Positions 49,287 through 58,079 of a stretch of DNA of 64,000 nucleotides are shown piece after piece (the stretch's first letter is position 1; every line of letters starts with the position of its first letter). Made by a program: the position numbers and the translations under genes. This stretch comes from Eubacterium sp. (GTDB taxonomy: Bacteria > Bacillota > Clostridia > Oscillospirales > Acutalibacteraceae), in assembly GCA_017445905.1 (NCBI GenBank), contig JAFSRX010000007.1, forward strand, positions 1-64,000, read 5' to 3'. The notes under the pieces were generated by a model that was not told the DNA's origin, did no database searches, and saw only the letters and a program-made list of their open reading frames with translations.

Positions 49287-50147
49287 ATGAAGGAAATTAT
49301 TTTTTTAACAGGTGTATCGGGCGCAGGAAAATCAACTGCGATGAGTTTTATGGAGGATAATGGGTATTATTGCATAGATAATATGCCGACTGAACTTATT
49401 CAGACCTTTATAGAGCTTATGGAAAAATCAGATTCATATAATAAAATCGCAATCGTTGCCGACGTGCGTTCAACGGGCGTTTTTCAGGCGTTTACCGAGG
49501 CTGTTGAAAACCTTAAAGGCGAGGAATACAAGGTAAGCATAATATTCCTCGATATAAAAAATCACGTTGCACTTCAGAGATATAAACTAACGAGACGCAA
49601 GCATCCGTTTTCAGATATGTTTTCGGGAAGAATAGAGGATGCGCTCAAATACGAAAAAGAGGTTTTAGCGCCAATTCGTCAGAGTGCGGATTATATTATT
49701 GATACTTCTGATTTAACTGCTCAGCAGCTCAGAAGCAGGCTTACTCAGATTCTTATCGGCGACGATAAAAAGGTTATGAATATTCATGTTATGTCTTTTG
49801 GATTTAAACACGGAATTCCAACCGATGCCGATTTTGTTCTTGATGTTCGCTGTCTTCCAAATCCTTACTGGGTAGAGGAGCTGCGCTCAAAAACAGGTCT
49901 TGATAAAGAAGTGTATGACTATGTTTTCAGTTTTGAGGATGCAAAAAAGCTTCTTACAAAGCTTGAAGATATGCTTGATTTTCTTAACCCTCTGTATATT
50001 AAAGAGGGAAAAAGCCAGCTTGTTATTGCAATAGGCTGTACGGGAGGAAACCACAGAAGTGTTGCAATAACTCAGGCGCTTGCAGATTATTTTAAAGAAA
50101 ACTGGGAAAACGTAACAGTTAATCATAGGGATATCGACAGGAGATAA
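49287..50147 (+). CDS. rapZ: RNase adapter protein RapZ (YvcJ family)
   Basis: This 286-aa P-loop protein has the Walker A site TGVSGAGKSTAM at residues 8-19 and YYCIDNMPTEL. The block IVADVRSTGVF and TRRKHPFS come next. The RNA-binding C-terminal domain is identified by FGFKHGIPTDADFV and VLDVRCLPNPYW, and by IAIGCTGGNHRSVAI. In E. coli RapZ steers small-RNA control of GlmS; in Firmicutes the role of YvcJ is less clear. ATG follows AAAGGAAC. Its stop overlaps the whiA start (TAATG). The usual neighbour yvcK is missing between the two. Confidence 0.95.
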   Translation: MKEIIFLTGVSGAGKSTAMSFMEDNGYYCIDNMPTELIQTFIELMEKSDSYNKIAIVADVRSTGVFQAFTEAVENLKGEEYKVSIIFLDIKNHVALQRYKLTRRKHPFSDMFSGRIEDALKYEKEVLAPIRQSADYIIDTSDLTAQQLRSRLTQILIGDDKKVMNIHVMSFGFKHGIPTDADFVLDVRCLPNPYWVEELRSKTGLDKEVYDYVFSFEDAKKLLTKLEDMLDFLNPLYIKEGKSQLVIAIGCTGGNHRSVAITQALADYFKENWENVTVNHRDIDRR

Positions 50148-51040
50148 TGAGCTTTTCATCGCAGGTAAAAAACGAACTTCTGAAAAACGAATATGAAAAC
50201 AGATGCTGTTTAAAAAGCCTGCTTTATGGAATGGCGCTGTTTTCAAAAAGTTTTTCATTCAGAAGAGTAACATTTCAAAGTGAAAACGAAGGAACAACAG
50301 AGCTTTTTAAGCATTTGCTTAAAGAGCTTTGTAATATTGACGGAGAAATTAATGTTTCGCCATCCGGAAAAAACTTTTCGATTGATATTGCGGGGAAGAA
50401 AAATGCAACAAAGCTGATGACATTTTTCGGGCATAATATCAGTGAAAAAAACCTTGTTATAAATCATTCTAACTTTGACTGCGATAACTGTAGAAATGCT
50501 TTTATCGCGGGAGCATTTCTCTCCTGCGGAACAATCTCAAGCCCTGAAAAGGACTATCACCTTGAATTTACTGTTCCTTATCTCAACCTTGCAAAGAGCT
50601 TTATAACTCTTTTAGAGGAATTTGAACTCAGCCCGAAGCTTGTTAAACGCAAGGGATATAATGTTGTTTATTTCAAAGACAGCGAAGCAATAGAGGATTT
50701 CCTCTATATTATGGGTGCATCATCTTCTATGTTTGAAATGATGAATATTAAAATAGTTAAAGAAATCCGCAATTCTGCTAATCGAAAAGCAAACTGCGAA
50801 ACAGCTAATATCGAAAAAACTATCCAGGCGGCAATGCCCCAGATTGAGGCAATACTAAAAATAAAAAAGAAAAAAGGGCTTGATTTTCTTTCAAAGCCCC
50901 TAAGAGAAATGGCACAGGCAAGGCTTGATAATCCTGAATTATCCTTATCAGAGCTTGCCGAGTCCTTCAACCCGCCACTGTCAAAAAGCGGCGCAAACCA
51001 CAGATTAAAACGAATTCAGGAAATAGCTAAGGAATTATAA
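50147..51040 (+). CDS. whiA: DNA-binding protein WhiA
   Basis: This 297-aa protein pairs a degenerate LAGLIDADG-like N-terminal domain (about 1-195, with AFIAGAFLSCGTISSPEKDY) with a C-terminal helix-turn-helix (RLDNPELSLSELAESFNPPL then SKSGANHRLKRI). WhiA controls sporulation and division genes in actinomycetes, and in Firmicutes it affects division and chromosome segregation. No homing-endonuclease activity is expected. ATG overlaps the rapZ stop, and dnaE begins 3 bp after its stop, so it is translated within one operon. Confidence 0.95.
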   Translation: MSFSSQVKNELLKNEYENRCCLKSLLYGMALFSKSFSFRRVTFQSENEGTTELFKHLLKELCNIDGEINVSPSGKNFSIDIAGKKNATKLMTFFGHNISEKNLVINHSNFDCDNCRNAFIAGAFLSCGTISSPEKDYHLEFTVPYLNLAKSFITLLEEFELSPKLVKRKGYNVVYFKDSEAIEDFLYIMGASSSMFEMMNIKIVKEIRNSANRKANCETANIEKTIQAAMPQIEAILKIKKKKGLDFLSKPLREMAQARLDNPELSLSELAESFNPPLSKSGANHRLKRIQEIAKEL

Positions 51041-51043
51041 ATT

Positions 51044-54000
51044 ATGTTCACTCATCTTCATCTTCATACGCAGTTCAGTCTTCTCGATGGCGTTTGCCGT
51101 CCTGACAGGCTTGTTTCGCGTGCTAAAGAACTGGGGATGACCTCGCTTGCAATAACCGACCACGGTAATATGTACGGCGCAGTGGATTTTTATAAAGAGT
51201 GTAAAAAGCAGGGGATTAAGCCGATAATCGGATGTGAGGTTTATGTTGCGCCGAGAACAAGATTTGATAAAGATAAGGCGCTTGATAAGGAATATAATCA
51301 TCTTGTCTTGCTGGTTAAAAATGAAACAGGATATAAAAATCTGATAAAAATGGTCTCTCTCGCATTTACTGAGGGATTTTATTTTAAGCCGAGAATAGAC
51401 AGGGATTTGCTTGAAAAATACAGCGAAGGGCTTATCTGTCTTTCCGCCTGTTTGAAGGGTGAGATACCTCAGCTCCTTCTGCAAAAGGACTATGAAAGCG
51501 CAAAAAGAGAAGCACTCTGGTATAGGGATGTTTTCGGCATCGGAAATTATTATCTTGAAATTCAGGATCACGGAATACCCGAACAGAAAATAGTTTTAGA
51601 CGGAATAAAGAGAATAAGCGACGAAACAAAAATTCCGCTTGTTGCAACAAACGATGTTCATTATATTGAGCAAAAGGATGCGCCTGTTCAGCAGGTTTTA
51701 ATCTGTATTGCAACAAACCATGTTTTAGGCGAGGATACGGGTCTTGAATTCCACAGCGATAATTTCTATCTTAAAAGCGAAGACGAAATGAGAGCGCTTT
51801 TTTCAGATGTTCCCGAGGCGATTGAAAACACGGTGATAATTGCCGATATGTGTAATTTCGATTTCGAGTTCGGAAATACAAAGCTTCCCTATTTTGAAAC
51901 CCCCGATAATATGAATCATTTTGAATATTTCAAAATGAAATGCTACCAGGGAATGAAGGAGAGATACGGCGAAAATCCTCCGGAGGAGTATATCAAAAGA
52001 CTTGAATACGAGCTTGAAACTGTTGATAAAATGGGCTACACCGATTATTATCTTATAGTTCAGGATTTTGTTGCGTTTGCAAGGGGAAATGGTATTCCCG
52101 TCGGTCCCGGAAGAGGCTCAGGCGCAGGTTCAATAGCGGCTTACTGTATCGGAATAACTGATATCGACCCGATGAAGTATGACTTGATTTTTGAGCGTTT
52201 TCTCAATCCTGAGCGTGTTTCAATGCCCGATTTTGATATCGACTTCTGCTATGAAAGACGGCAGGAGGTTATTGACTATGTAACAAGAAAATACGGCGCA
52301 GACCACGTTGCTCAGATTGTTACCTTCGGAACCTTGCAGACAAGGGCGGCAATACGTGATGTCGGACGAGCTATGGGAATGCCCTATGCTTCTGTTGATG
52401 CGGTTGCAAAGCTTATTCCCAACAGCTTTCATATAACAATCGACCAGGCTGTTAATCAGAGCAAGGAACTAAGGCAGGTAATGGAAGAAAATGAAGAGGT
52501 TAACCGCCTTATTGAAACTGCGCGCCAGGTTGAGGGAATGCCGAGAAACACTTCAACCCATGCAGCAGGCGTTGTTATAACTCATGACCCTGTTGCGAGC
52601 TATGTTCCTCTTGCAACCAATGACGGAGTTCCCGTAACTCAGTATATTATGACAACTCTTGAAGAGCTCGGACTTCTGAAAATGGATTTTCTCGGACTCA
52701 GAACGCTGACTGTTATTGATTACGCTTCAAAAGCAGCGGGCATCAATATAAAAGATATAGATATAAACGATCAGAAGGTTTATAAGCTCTTTTCAAGAGG
52801 ACAGACCGAGGGTGTATTTCAGTTTGAATCAAGCGGAATGAAGCAAATGCTTATGAATCTCAGACCAACGGCGCTTGAGGATTTAATCGCCGCAACCTCG
52901 CTTTACAGACCCGGTCCCGCAAGTCAGATTGACACTTTTGTTGAAAATTCAAAGAACAAGGACAAAATAAAATACGAAACGCCCCATCTTGAGCCCATAC
53001 TCAAAAACACCTACGGCTGTATGGTATATCAGGAACAGGTTATGCAGATATTCCGTTCTCTTGCAGGATATTCCTATGGCAGAGCGGATGTTGTTCGCCG
53101 TGCTATGAGCAAGAAAAAGCACGATGTTATGGAGCAGGAGAGGGAAACCTTTATCAACGGCTGCGAGAAGAATAATATTCCTCAGTCCGTTGCAAATTCC
53201 ATATTCAATAAAATGACAGATTTTGCGTCCTATGCTTTCAATAAGTCGCATGCCGCTTGTTATGCGCTGGTTGCATATCAGTGCGCATATCTTAAATGCT
53301 ATTATCCCGCTGATTTTATGGCGGCGCTTCTGACTTCTGTTCTTGATTCTGCAAACAAGGTTGCAAGATATATTGCCGAGTGTAAAAGGCTTGGCTTACG
53401 CCTTGCGCCTCCTAACATCAATAACTCAATGAAGGGCTTTACCGCCAACGGAAATATTATTAATTACGGACTTTTAGGAATTAAAAATCTCGGAAATGAT
53501 TTCATTGAAGAAATTATTGAGGAGAGAAAAAACGGCGAGTTTAAAGATTTATTTGATTTCTGTTCAAGAATGCAGGGCTCTCATTTCAACCGAAGAGCAG
53601 TTGAATCGCTTATTCGCTGCGGCGCAATGGATTGCTTTAATGCAAACAGACGCCAGATGCTCCAGGGACTTCCTGTTCTTGTAACAAATCTTGAGGAACA
53701 GCATAGAAAGACAATGTACGGTCAGGTGGGACTCTTTGATATCAGTGAAGATTTCGGAATGGAATTTGAGCTTCCCGATGTTAAGGAGTTTTCAAAAGCC
53801 GAGCTGCTCCAGATGGAAAAGGAAATGACAGGGCTTTATCTTTCGGGGCATCCGATGGATAAATATGAAGAATATATCGAAAAAGCAGGCTGTGCAAAAA
53901 CCTATGAGCTTATCGAAACGGGCAGTTCGCCGTCTGCTTATAAAGACGGAGGCAATGTAACGCTTTGCGGAATAATCAGCCATATAACAATTAAACAGAC

Positions 54001-54487
54001 AAGAGCAAATAAAGCGAATATGGCGTTTGTTACTCTTGAGGACTTATATGGAACGATTGAGGTTATACTGTTTCCGAAGGTATTTTTGCAGTATGCTTCA
54101 ATGATTGCCGAAGGAAATGTTATAGCTGTTTCCGGCTCGCTTTCACTTGAAGAGGAAAAGGACGCAAAAATACTTGTAAATGCAGTATATAAGCCTAATG
54201 CAATTCCTCAGAATGTAAATGCTCCTCAGAAAAACCAGCCTCAGAAGGCTCAGAAATCAAAGAGAAGGGGACTTTTTCTTAAATTTTCTTCAAAGAATGA
54301 TGAAAAAATACAGAGGGCATCGGTTATAACTTCAATTTTTGAGGGCGATATGCCTTTATACTTCTATTTTGAGGATGAGAAAAAATACCATCTTCAGTCT
54401 CAGAGCAAATTTGTTGATGTCAATGAAACAATGCTCGGCGAACTTAAACGAATTCTCGGTGAGGGAAATGTTGCGATTATTTATTGA
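51044..54487 (+). CDS. dnaE: DNA polymerase III alpha subunit (DnaE)
   Basis: This 1147-aa replicative-type polymerase begins with an N-terminal PHP domain (THLHLHTQFSLLDG, then ITDHGNMYGAVDFY). The palm has the catalytic PDFDIDFCYERRQEVI near residue 394, GPGRGSGAGSIAAYC shortly before, and PMLPVIL-type blocks later. The helix-hairpin-helix and OB-fold follow (GIISHITIKQTRANKANMAF near residue 985). It lacks the exonuclease insert of PolC, so PolC is presumably elsewhere and this one may extend primers on the lagging strand. The basic linker (QKNQPQKAQKSKRRG) is low in complexity. It starts 3 bp after whiA. Confidence 0.96.
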   Translation: MFTHLHLHTQFSLLDGVCRPDRLVSRAKELGMTSLAITDHGNMYGAVDFYKECKKQGIKPIIGCEVYVAPRTRFDKDKALDKEYNHLVLLVKNETGYKNLIKMVSLAFTEGFYFKPRIDRDLLEKYSEGLICLSACLKGEIPQLLLQKDYESAKREALWYRDVFGIGNYYLEIQDHGIPEQKIVLDGIKRISDETKIPLVATNDVHYIEQKDAPVQQVLICIATNHVLGEDTGLEFHSDNFYLKSEDEMRALFSDVPEAIENTVIIADMCNFDFEFGNTKLPYFETPDNMNHFEYFKMKCYQGMKERYGENPPEEYIKRLEYELETVDKMGYTDYYLIVQDFVAFARGNGIPVGPGRGSGAGSIAAYCIGITDIDPMKYDLIFERFLNPERVSMPDFDIDFCYERRQEVIDYVTRKYGADHVAQIVTFGTLQTRAAIRDVGRAMGMPYASVDAVAKLIPNSFHITIDQAVNQSKELRQVMEENEEVNRLIETARQVEGMPRNTSTHAAGVVITHDPVASYVPLATNDGVPVTQYIMTTLEELGLLKMDFLGLRTLTVIDYASKAAGINIKDIDINDQKVYKLFSRGQTEGVFQFESSGMKQMLMNLRPTALEDLIAATSLYRPGPASQIDTFVENSKNKDKIKYETPHLEPILKNTYGCMVYQEQVMQIFRSLAGYSYGRADVVRRAMSKKKHDVMEQERETFINGCEKNNIPQSVANSIFNKMTDFASYAFNKSHAACYALVAYQCAYLKCYYPADFMAALLTSVLDSANKVARYIAECKRLGLRLAPPNINNSMKGFTANGNIINYGLLGIKNLGNDFIEEIIEERKNGEFKDLFDFCSRMQGSHFNRRAVESLIRCGAMDCFNANRRQMLQGLPVLVTNLEEQHRKTMYGQVGLFDISEDFGMEFELPDVKEFSKAELLQMEKEMTGLYLSGHPMDKYEEYIEKAGCAKTYELIETGSSPSAYKDGGNVTLCGIISHITIKQTRANKANMAFVTLEDLYGTIEVILFPKVFLQYASMIAEGNVIAVSGSLSLEEEKDAKILVNAVYKPNAIPQNVNAPQKNQPQKAQKSKRRGLFLKFSSKNDEKIQRASVITSIFEGDMPLYFYFEDEKKYHLQSQSKFVDVNETMLGELKRILGEGNVAIIY

Positions 54488-54522
54488 CAAATCTTGACTT
54501 TTTTATCATAATCTATTATTAT
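54484..54522 (+). promoter_or_regulatory. Promoter region of pfkA
   Basis: TTGACT (54494-54499) and TATTAT (54517-54522) are 17 bp apart. TTGACA (54484-54489) with CATAAT (54507-54512), also 17 bp, overlaps the dnaE stop. Either could drive pfkA, 67-77 bp upstream of its ATG. Confidence 0.55.
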
Positions 54523-54588
54523 ATTGTTCGCAATTTAAAAATATAAACTGATTTTTATGCTTTAACACTCTTTTTGGAGGAAAAATAT

Positions 54589-55557
54589 ATGAAAAAAATA
54601 GCAGTATTAACAAGCGGCGGAGACGCTCCCGGTATGAATGCCGTAATTCGTGCGGTTGTAAGAACAGGATGTGAAAACGGTCTTGAGGTATATGGCGTTG
54701 AAAGAGGCTACAGCGGTCTTATCAACGGCGACTTCATTCCTATGAATTTAAGATCTGTTTCCGATATCATCAACAGAGGCGGAACAATTCTTTATTCAGC
54801 GCGCTGTCCTGAATTCAGAACAGAAGAGGGAATGCAGAAGGCTATTCAGACCTGTAAAGAATTCGGAATTGAGGGCGTTGTTGTTATCGGCGGTGACGGC
54901 TCATTCAGAGGCGCAAGAGACCTTAGCGAAAGAGGAATTCCCTGTGTTGGTATTCCCGGAACTATTGATAACGATATCGCTTGCTGCGATTATACAATAG
55001 GATATGACACCTGTCTTAATACAATTATGGAACTTGTAGATAGAATTCGTGATACCACTGAGTCCCACGACAGATGTTCCGTTATTGAGGTTATGGGAAG
55101 ACATGCAGGCTATCTTGCACTCAATTCAGGTATTGCCTGCGGAGCAACTGCTATTCTTATTCCCGAAGTTCCTGTTGATATCCAAAAGCATGTTATCGAG
55201 AGAATGCAAAGAACAATGAAGGCTGATAAAAAGCATTTCATCATTCTTGCTGCAGAGGGTGCATGCGTTGACGTTCAGCAGCTTGCAAAAGAAATTGAAG
55301 CAAAAACAGGCGTTGAATCAAGAGCAACAATCCTCGGCCACACTCAGCGCGGAGGATATCCGACTGCAAAGGACAGAATCAAGGCAACTCAGATGGGTTA
55401 CTATGCAGTTAAAAAACTTCTTATGAACGATATCGGTAATCGTGTTGTTGCATGTCAGAAGGAGAAAATCCTTGATTATGATATCTTTGAAGCTCTCCAG
55501 ATGACTAAGTCAATAGATAAAGAGCTTTATGAAATTGCACACGAGGTATCCATTTAA
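54589..55557 (+). CDS. pfkA: 6-phosphofructokinase (ATP)
   Basis: This 322-aa glycolytic enzyme has the ATP-binding start VLTSGGDAPGMNAVIRAVVR, the nucleotide block VVIGGDGSFRGA, then the catalytic GIPGTIDNDIACCDYTIGYDT with the Asp pair. The sugar-phosphate site EVMGRHAGYLAL follows and the effector/substrate side GHTQRGGYPTAKDR. The Gly in GGDGS (not Asp) indicates ATP rather than pyrophosphate dependence. Chosen start ATG at 54589, after TTTGGAGG. It ends the conserved hprK-to-pfkA run; pyruvate kinase, its usual partner, is absent. Repeats follow the stop. Confidence 0.96.
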   Translation: MKKIAVLTSGGDAPGMNAVIRAVVRTGCENGLEVYGVERGYSGLINGDFIPMNLRSVSDIINRGGTILYSARCPEFRTEEGMQKAIQTCKEFGIEGVVVIGGDGSFRGARDLSERGIPCVGIPGTIDNDIACCDYTIGYDTCLNTIMELVDRIRDTTESHDRCSVIEVMGRHAGYLALNSGIACGATAILIPEVPVDIQKHVIERMQRTMKADKKHFIILAAEGACVDVQQLAKEIEAKTGVESRATILGHTQRGGYPTAKDRIKATQMGYYAVKKLLMNDIGNRVVACQKEKILDYDIFEALQMTKSIDKELYEIAHEVSI

Positions 55558-55558
55558 G

Positions 55559-55605
55559 TTGAGAATTAAGAGTTGAGAATTTCGGTTACTCGCTTCGCTT
55601 AGATA
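55559..55605 (+). repeat. Heptamer array after pfkA
   Basis: Three TTGAGAA-like heptamers in 7-bp register, then TTTCGGTTACTCGCTTCGCT and TAGATAATTAATTA. Shares the TTTCGG junction and CTCGCTTCGCT core with other members. It begins right at the pfkA stop codon. Confidence 0.7.
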
Positions 55606-55630
55606 ATTAATTATAAAATTATGAAAAATG

Positions 55631-55656
55631 CCCACAATAATTGTGGGTGTTTTTTT
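55631..55656 (+). terminator. Terminator-like hairpin touching the spoIVB start codon
   Basis: CCCACAAT pairs with ATTGTGGG (55631-55647) and is followed by GTTTTTTT ending directly at the spoIVB ATG (55657). The only ribosome binding site, GTGGGTG, lies in the 3' arm, so the hairpin could terminate pfkA read-through or hide the site. Confidence 0.65.
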
Positions 55657-56706
55657 ATGAGAAAAGCTATAAGATTTTTTGATATTGTTTTATCTTTTAT
55701 TTGTATTATATTTTTTATATTTCTTATTATTTCAAATTCCGCAAAAAGCGTCAGCGCAGCCTCCCAGATTGCGCGCCAGGTTTATGTCAGCGGTGAAGCG
55801 TTCGGAATTAAGCTATATACAAATGGCGTTATCGTTGTAGGAACTCAGGCGGTTGAAACAGAGAATAAAAAAATCAATCCCGCTAAAACAGCCGGAATTG
55901 AAGTTGGGGATATAATAGTATCTATTAATAATATTAATGTTTATTCCTCAGACGAAGTCAGCGAACTGCTCAATGATAATAACGGCTTGCCTTTTAAAAT
56001 ACGGCTGAAAAGAGACGGAAGATATAAAAATTTTGTTTTAAAACCTGTTTATAGTCAGCGTGAAGGCTGCTATAAAGCGGGAATGTGGGTAAGAGATTCG
56101 ACTGCTGGAATAGGAACAATAACCTACTATGATAAAAAGTCGGAAGTTTTTGCTTCTCTCGGTCATCAGGTCAATGATGTTGATACCAATGAAATAATGC
56201 CGCTGCTCAAAGGTGAAGCAGTCGGAGCGCGAGTCAGTGAAGTTCAGAAAGCCTCGTCAGGAACAACGGGAGCGCTGAGCTGTGAATTTAAGGAGGAAAC
56301 ACTCGGAAAATTGCTTGCTAATTCTGAATACGGTCTTTACGGCAAATATTCCCATATTGGCGAAAACGCTTTTCCGATAACGGTTGCTTCAAAGCGAGAA
56401 ATAAAGAAGGGAAAAGCTAAGATACTCTCAACAATAGATGAAGGAAAACCAAAGTTCTATGATGTTGAAATAACTCGAATTAGCTATAGAAACAGCAGGA
56501 ACGCTAAGAATATTGTTTTTAAAATAACCGATAAAGAGCTGATTGAAAAAACTGGCGGTATTGTTCAGGGAATGAGCGGAAGTCCGTTAATACAAAATAA
56601 CAGACTTATCGGAGCGGTAACGCACGTTATTGTTAATAATCCTGAAAAAGGTTATGCGGTTTTTGCCGAAACAATGCTGGAAAAATCCGATAGTTTTGTC
56701 GAATAA
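55657..56706 (+). CDS. spoIVB: SpoIVB family serine peptidase (S55)
   Basis: This 349-aa membrane-anchored peptidase has an N-terminal transmembrane segment (residues 6-29) and a PDZ domain (about 60-125, VGDIIVSINNINVYSSDEV). The S55 protease domain has catalytic His170 in ASLGHQVND and Ser307 in GMSGSPLI; LKGEAVGARVSEV is typical. In Bacillus it triggers sigma-K activation from the mother cell-forespore interface. It is shorter than the 426-residue Bacillus protein, mainly in the N-terminal part. It directly precedes spo0A, the normal order in Firmicutes. The start ATG is crowded by a T run, see the hairpin at 55631. Confidence 0.9.
   Translation: MRKAIRFFDIVLSFICIIFFIFLIISNSAKSVSAASQIARQVYVSGEAFGIKLYTNGVIVVGTQAVETENKKINPAKTAGIEVGDIIVSINNINVYSSDEVSELLNDNNGLPFKIRLKRDGRYKNFVLKPVYSQREGCYKAGMWVRDSTAGIGTITYYDKKSEVFASLGHQVNDVDTNEIMPLLKGEAVGARVSEVQKASSGTTGALSCEFKEETLGKLLANSEYGLYGKYSHIGENAFPITVASKREIKKGKAKILSTIDEGKPKFYDVEITRISYRNSRNAKNIVFKITDKELIEKTGGIVQGMSGSPLIQNNRLIGAVTHVIVNNPEKGYAVFAETMLEKSDSFVE
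56694..56703 (+). promoter_or_regulatory. Candidate Spo0A box upstream of spo0A
   Basis: TTTTGTCGAA (56694-56703) covers the last codons of spoIVB and matches the Spo0A-binding core TGTCGAA exactly. Autoregulation of spo0A by such boxes is known in Bacillus; here it is inferred. It lies 66 bp before the -35 at 56769. Confidence 0.5.
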
Positions 56707-56768
56707 ACGGGGGAAATATCGAAAAAACTTAACGTGTAAAATTTACACAATAATATATGTAAAAACTC

Positions 56769-56797
56769 TTGCATTTTAAATTATTATATGGTAATAT
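56769..56797 (+). promoter_or_regulatory. Sigma-A type promoter of spo0A
   Basis: TTGCAT (56769-56774) and TAATAT (56792-56797), 17-bp spacer, 53 bp before the spo0A ATG. Confidence 0.65.
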
Positions 56798-56850
56798 GTG
56801 GAAGAAATGAAAAACATGTTAATCATTAATAATAATTTGGGAGGCATATT

Positions 56851-57618
56851 ATGAGCAATATCAGAGTTCTTATTGCTGATGAAACAGAGGAGATAGGAAA
56901 GGCTTGCGAAAAGGAATTCAAGGCACTTGGATACGATGTTTCGCTTTGTAAGAAAGATGGAGACGAGGTTATTTCGAGAATTTCGCTCTCTCATTATGAC
57001 GCAGTTATAATGGATGTCTTTATGTCATCCTCCGACGGTATGGAGGTAATGGATTTTATAAATGATTCATTGGCGGAAAAACCGCTTGTTATTATGATTT
57101 CCGCAGTCGTAAGTGCTGAATTTGAAGAGCAGATAATCGGCAGCGGAGCGGACTATTATTTTATTAAACCTATTAAACCTGCCGCTGTTGCAAAAAGACT
57201 TGAAAGAATACTTGCCTGGAAGAGCGGCAAATCAAAGAGAATGAGAGAAACGATGAGCGAGGATGAAATCGAAGTTGTTATTTCCGATATAATGCGCCAG
57301 ATTGGTGTTCCCGCTCATATTAAAGGATATCAGTATTTAAGGAAGTCAATAGTCCTTTGTGTAAACGACGGCGAAATGCTCGGCTCGGTTACAAAAATCC
57401 TTTATCCAACAGTTGCAAAGGAGTTCGGAACAACTGCAAGCAGAGTTGAAAGAGCAATCCGTCATGCAATCGAGGTTGCATGGGACAGGGGAGACGTTGA
57501 TGTTTTATCCTCCTTCTTTGGCTATACCATTCAGGCTCAGCGAGGAAAGCCGACAAATTCCGAATTCATAGCAATGATAGCAGATAAAATCAAATTATCT
57601 ATGAAGAATTCAGCTTAA
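56851..57618 (+). CDS. spo0A: Sporulation master regulator Spo0A
   Basis: This 255-aa response regulator has an N-terminal receiver (acidic pair D10/E11, phospho-acceptor D55 in IMDVFM, S84 and K106) and the Spo0A-specific C-terminal DNA-binding domain. That domain is unmistakable: [20 protein letters not shown] followed by [12 protein letters not shown]. The receiver deviates at several usually conserved places: E11 for the second Asp, and SSSDG after the acceptor in place of the usual PxxDG. GGGAGG precedes the ATG. It follows spoIVB, the standard order. Whether phosphorylation is by phosphorelay or by orphan kinases is not visible here. Confidence 0.95.
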   Translation: MSNIRVLIADETEEIGKACEKEFKALGYDVSLCKKDGDEVISRISLSHYDAVIMDVFMSSSDGMEVMDFINDSLAEKPLVIMISAVVSAEFEEQIIGSGADYYFIKPIKPAAVAKRLERILAWKSGKSKRMRETMSEDEIEVVISDIMRQIGVPAHIKGYQYLRKSIVLCVNDGEMLGSVTKILYPTVAKEFGTTASRVERAIRHAIEVAWDRGDVDVLSSFFGYTIQAQRGKPTNSEFIAMIADKIKLSMKNSA

Positions 57619-57622
57619 CAGA

Positions 57623-57682
57623 GTTTCGCGTTTCGTGTTTCGCGTTGCGCGTTTTCGGCTACTCGCTATGCTCGGACAATTA
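57623..57682 (+). repeat. Left heptamer array of the RHH cassette
   Basis: Four GTTTCGC-like heptamers in strict 7-bp register (57623-57650), then TTTTCGGCTACTCGCTATGC and CTCGGACAATTATATT. The same heptamer type, including GTTGCGC, recurs inverted at 58862-58913. It starts 4 bp after the spo0A stop. Confidence 0.8.
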
Positions 57683-57785
57683 TATTTAATTATTGACGGT
57701 GAATAATCGTAACGCGGGCGCTATGCACTCCGCTACGAGGGAACGTTATTGAAAAAGTGTTAACCTCGATAAAAAGTAAAATATT

Positions 57786-57834
57786 CATAAAAAGTGGAGT
57801 TGTCCTGCGGAAACGGATTTCAAAGGACAACTCC
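57786..57834 (-). terminator. Terminator of the RHH gene
   Basis: On the minus strand GGAGTTGTCCT and AGGACAACTCC form an 11-bp stem with a 17-nt loop, followed by a T-rich stretch. It lies 6 bp after the stop. Confidence 0.8.
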
Positions 57835-57840
57835 AACTCT

Positions 57841-58002
57841 TTAGTCTTTATCTAAATGCTCAAGTGCATATTGACAGCATTGAATAACAAGCTGATTAAG
57901 TGATATCTCTTGTTCCTGTGCGAGCTTTTCTAATTCTGAAACAAGCTCTTTAGGCATTCTGAAAGTCTTATTTACGTATTCAGGCTTGGAAATCTTAAAC
58001 AT
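57841..58002 (-). CDS. Ribbon-helix-helix regulator (53 aa)
   Basis: This 53-aa protein is a ribbon-helix-helix DNA-binding protein: beta strand VNKTFRMP, helix KELVSELEKLAQEQEI, turn SLNQL, second helix VIQCCQYALEHL. These proteins act as dimers and bind direct or inverted repeats. The ATG at 58002 follows GAGGTGAT; the longer frame would run through the intergenic repeats. It is divergent from a secreted protein gene, with repeat sites between them (58038-58079) that could be its operator. No toxin gene is adjacent, so it is not an obvious toxin-antitoxin pair. Confidence 0.8.
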   Translation of the reverse strand: MFKISKPEYVNKTFRMPKELVSELEKLAQEQEISLNQLVIQCCQYALEHLDKD

Positions 58003-58037
58003 CGTTATCACCTCAGTAGTATTGTACCTAAAAACTT

Positions 58038-58079
58038 CAAGATAATATACACTGAAAATATACACTTAAAATTATCTTG
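58038..58079. promoter_or_regulatory. Candidate operator of the RHH regulator
   Basis: CAAGATAAT (58038-58046) and ATTATCTTG (58071-58079) are a perfect inverted repeat. Between them ATATACACT occurs twice, 13 bp apart (58045-58053 and 58058-58066). The right arm overlaps the -35 of the promoter for the secreted protein, so binding would block it. Confidence 0.6.

Noticed and set aside
57841-58002. RHH gene as antitoxin of a toxin-antitoxin pair
   Set aside because: No toxin-sized gene is adjacent on the same strand; the divergent neighbour encodes a secreted protein.
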